In this document: piece after piece, positions 7,215 through 7,598 of the stretch
Numbering within the stretch: position 1 is the stretch's first letter
How the letters are laid out: the number at the start of each line of letters is the position of its first letter
Notes under the pieces: generated by a model
Told to the model about the DNA's origin: nothing
Databases searched by the model: none
Seen by the model: only the letters and a program-made list of their open reading frames with translations
Made by a program: the position numbers and the translations under genes
From: Tannerella sp.
GTDB taxonomy: Bacteria; Bacteroidota; Bacteroidia; Bacteroidales; Tannerellaceae
Assembly: GCA_031282485.1 (NCBI GenBank)
Contig: JAITDQ010000381.1
Span: forward strand, 1 to 7,598
Reading direction: 5' to 3'
DNA: 7,598 bases

Positions 7215-7598
7215 AACAATAGGAAGAGTATTGTCAGTTGATAATTTTCGGGTATTTATAAAGATTGAAGAGCATTTAAGAGGAGCTTATAAGAGCGGAT
7301 TTCATGATATTTATGAAATTGCCTGTATTAATTCTTATTTGATAATACCCGTTGGAGCTGATAGAGTTGTGGCATTGATAACCCGCGTTACAATGAAAGA
7401 AGAAATAGAATTCGATAAAAACACTACGAGTATTTCTCTACCAACTTCTGCTCGATACATATCTGCGACTATGCTTGGAACTATTGCTAAAAAAGGCAAT
7501 GAAGAGAAATTTATTCAAGGTGTTTATAATTTTCCCACATTAGATAATCCTGTTTGGTATGTAACAGAAAAAGATTTAAGACATATATTTGATGATAA
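7198..7598 (+). CDS. herA: HerA-like ATPase, N-terminal HAS-barrel part (cut by window end)
   Basis: The frame opens with two adjacent ATG codons (7198 and 7201) and stays open for 133 codons to the window edge. The visible part, from GRVLSVDNFRVFIKI at residues 9-23 through IIPVGADRVVALITRV, LPTSARYISATMLGTI and FIQGVYNFPTLDNPVW, is a beta-rich module. It fits the HAS-barrel that precedes the RecA-like motor in HerA/DUF87 ATPases. The Walker A and B motifs would lie beyond the edge and are not seen. The start overlaps the end of the SIR2 gene by 17 bases (14 if the second ATG is used), a strong sign of one operon and equimolar production. In SIR2-HerA systems this protein forms the hexameric scaffold and motor that organises SIR2. 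Identity as HerA rests on the barrel and the partner gene. Confidence 0.8.
   Translation, partial: MMSQNKTIGRVLSVDNFRVFIKIEEHLRGAYKSGFHDIYEIACINSYLIIPVGADRVVALITRVTMKEEIEFDKNTTSISLPTSARYISATMLGTIAKKGNEEKFIQGVYNFPTLDNPVWYVTEKDLRHIFDD

Overview
The window looks like a Bacteroidales chromosome (Bacteroides, Parabacteroides or a relative). The evidence is a three-gene locus of TonB-dependent receptor, DUF4374 lipoprotein and PepSY membrane protein, laid out like the Bacteroides xenosiderophore utilisation operon xusABC. Genes also start behind A/T-rich leaders without usable Shine-Dalgarno sequences, and an IS982-type transposase fragment of Bacteroidetes type is present. The species cannot be named from this sequence.

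Left part (1-5159), moderately GC-rich. The last 40 codons of an upstream gene, probably a DUF4469-type protein, end at 125. Five tandem 23-bp units (127-241) follow. Then come xusA-like (287-2665, outer-membrane receptor with a carboxypeptidase-regulatory-like extension), xusB-like (2708-3958, DUF4374 lipoprotein) and xusC-like (4005-5159, four-helix PepSY inner-membrane protein). Together they should capture a ferric siderophore at the surface, import it through XusA, and release or reduce the iron at the inner membrane through XusC. A terminator-like hairpin with a T tract (3967-4000) sits between xusB and xusC, four bases before the xusC start codon.

Boundary (5160-5999). A 5' remnant of an IS982-family element on the minus strand (about 5196-5548) is cut off after roughly 83 transposase codons. 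It abuts a 5'-truncated plus-strand fragment (5548-5901) that resembles the target-recognition half of a type I restriction S subunit. Base composition drops sharply from about 5548 onward.

Right part (6000-7598), very AT-rich. A SIR2-family gene (6000-7214) overlaps the start of a gene whose visible part matches the N-terminal barrel of a HerA-type ATPase (7198 to the window edge). This is the layout of the SIR2-HerA (Nezha) antiphage system, in which SIR2 is an NAD+-consuming effector and HerA a hexameric motor. With the restriction fragment it suggests the left border of a defence island inserted or assembled beside a core iron-uptake operon.
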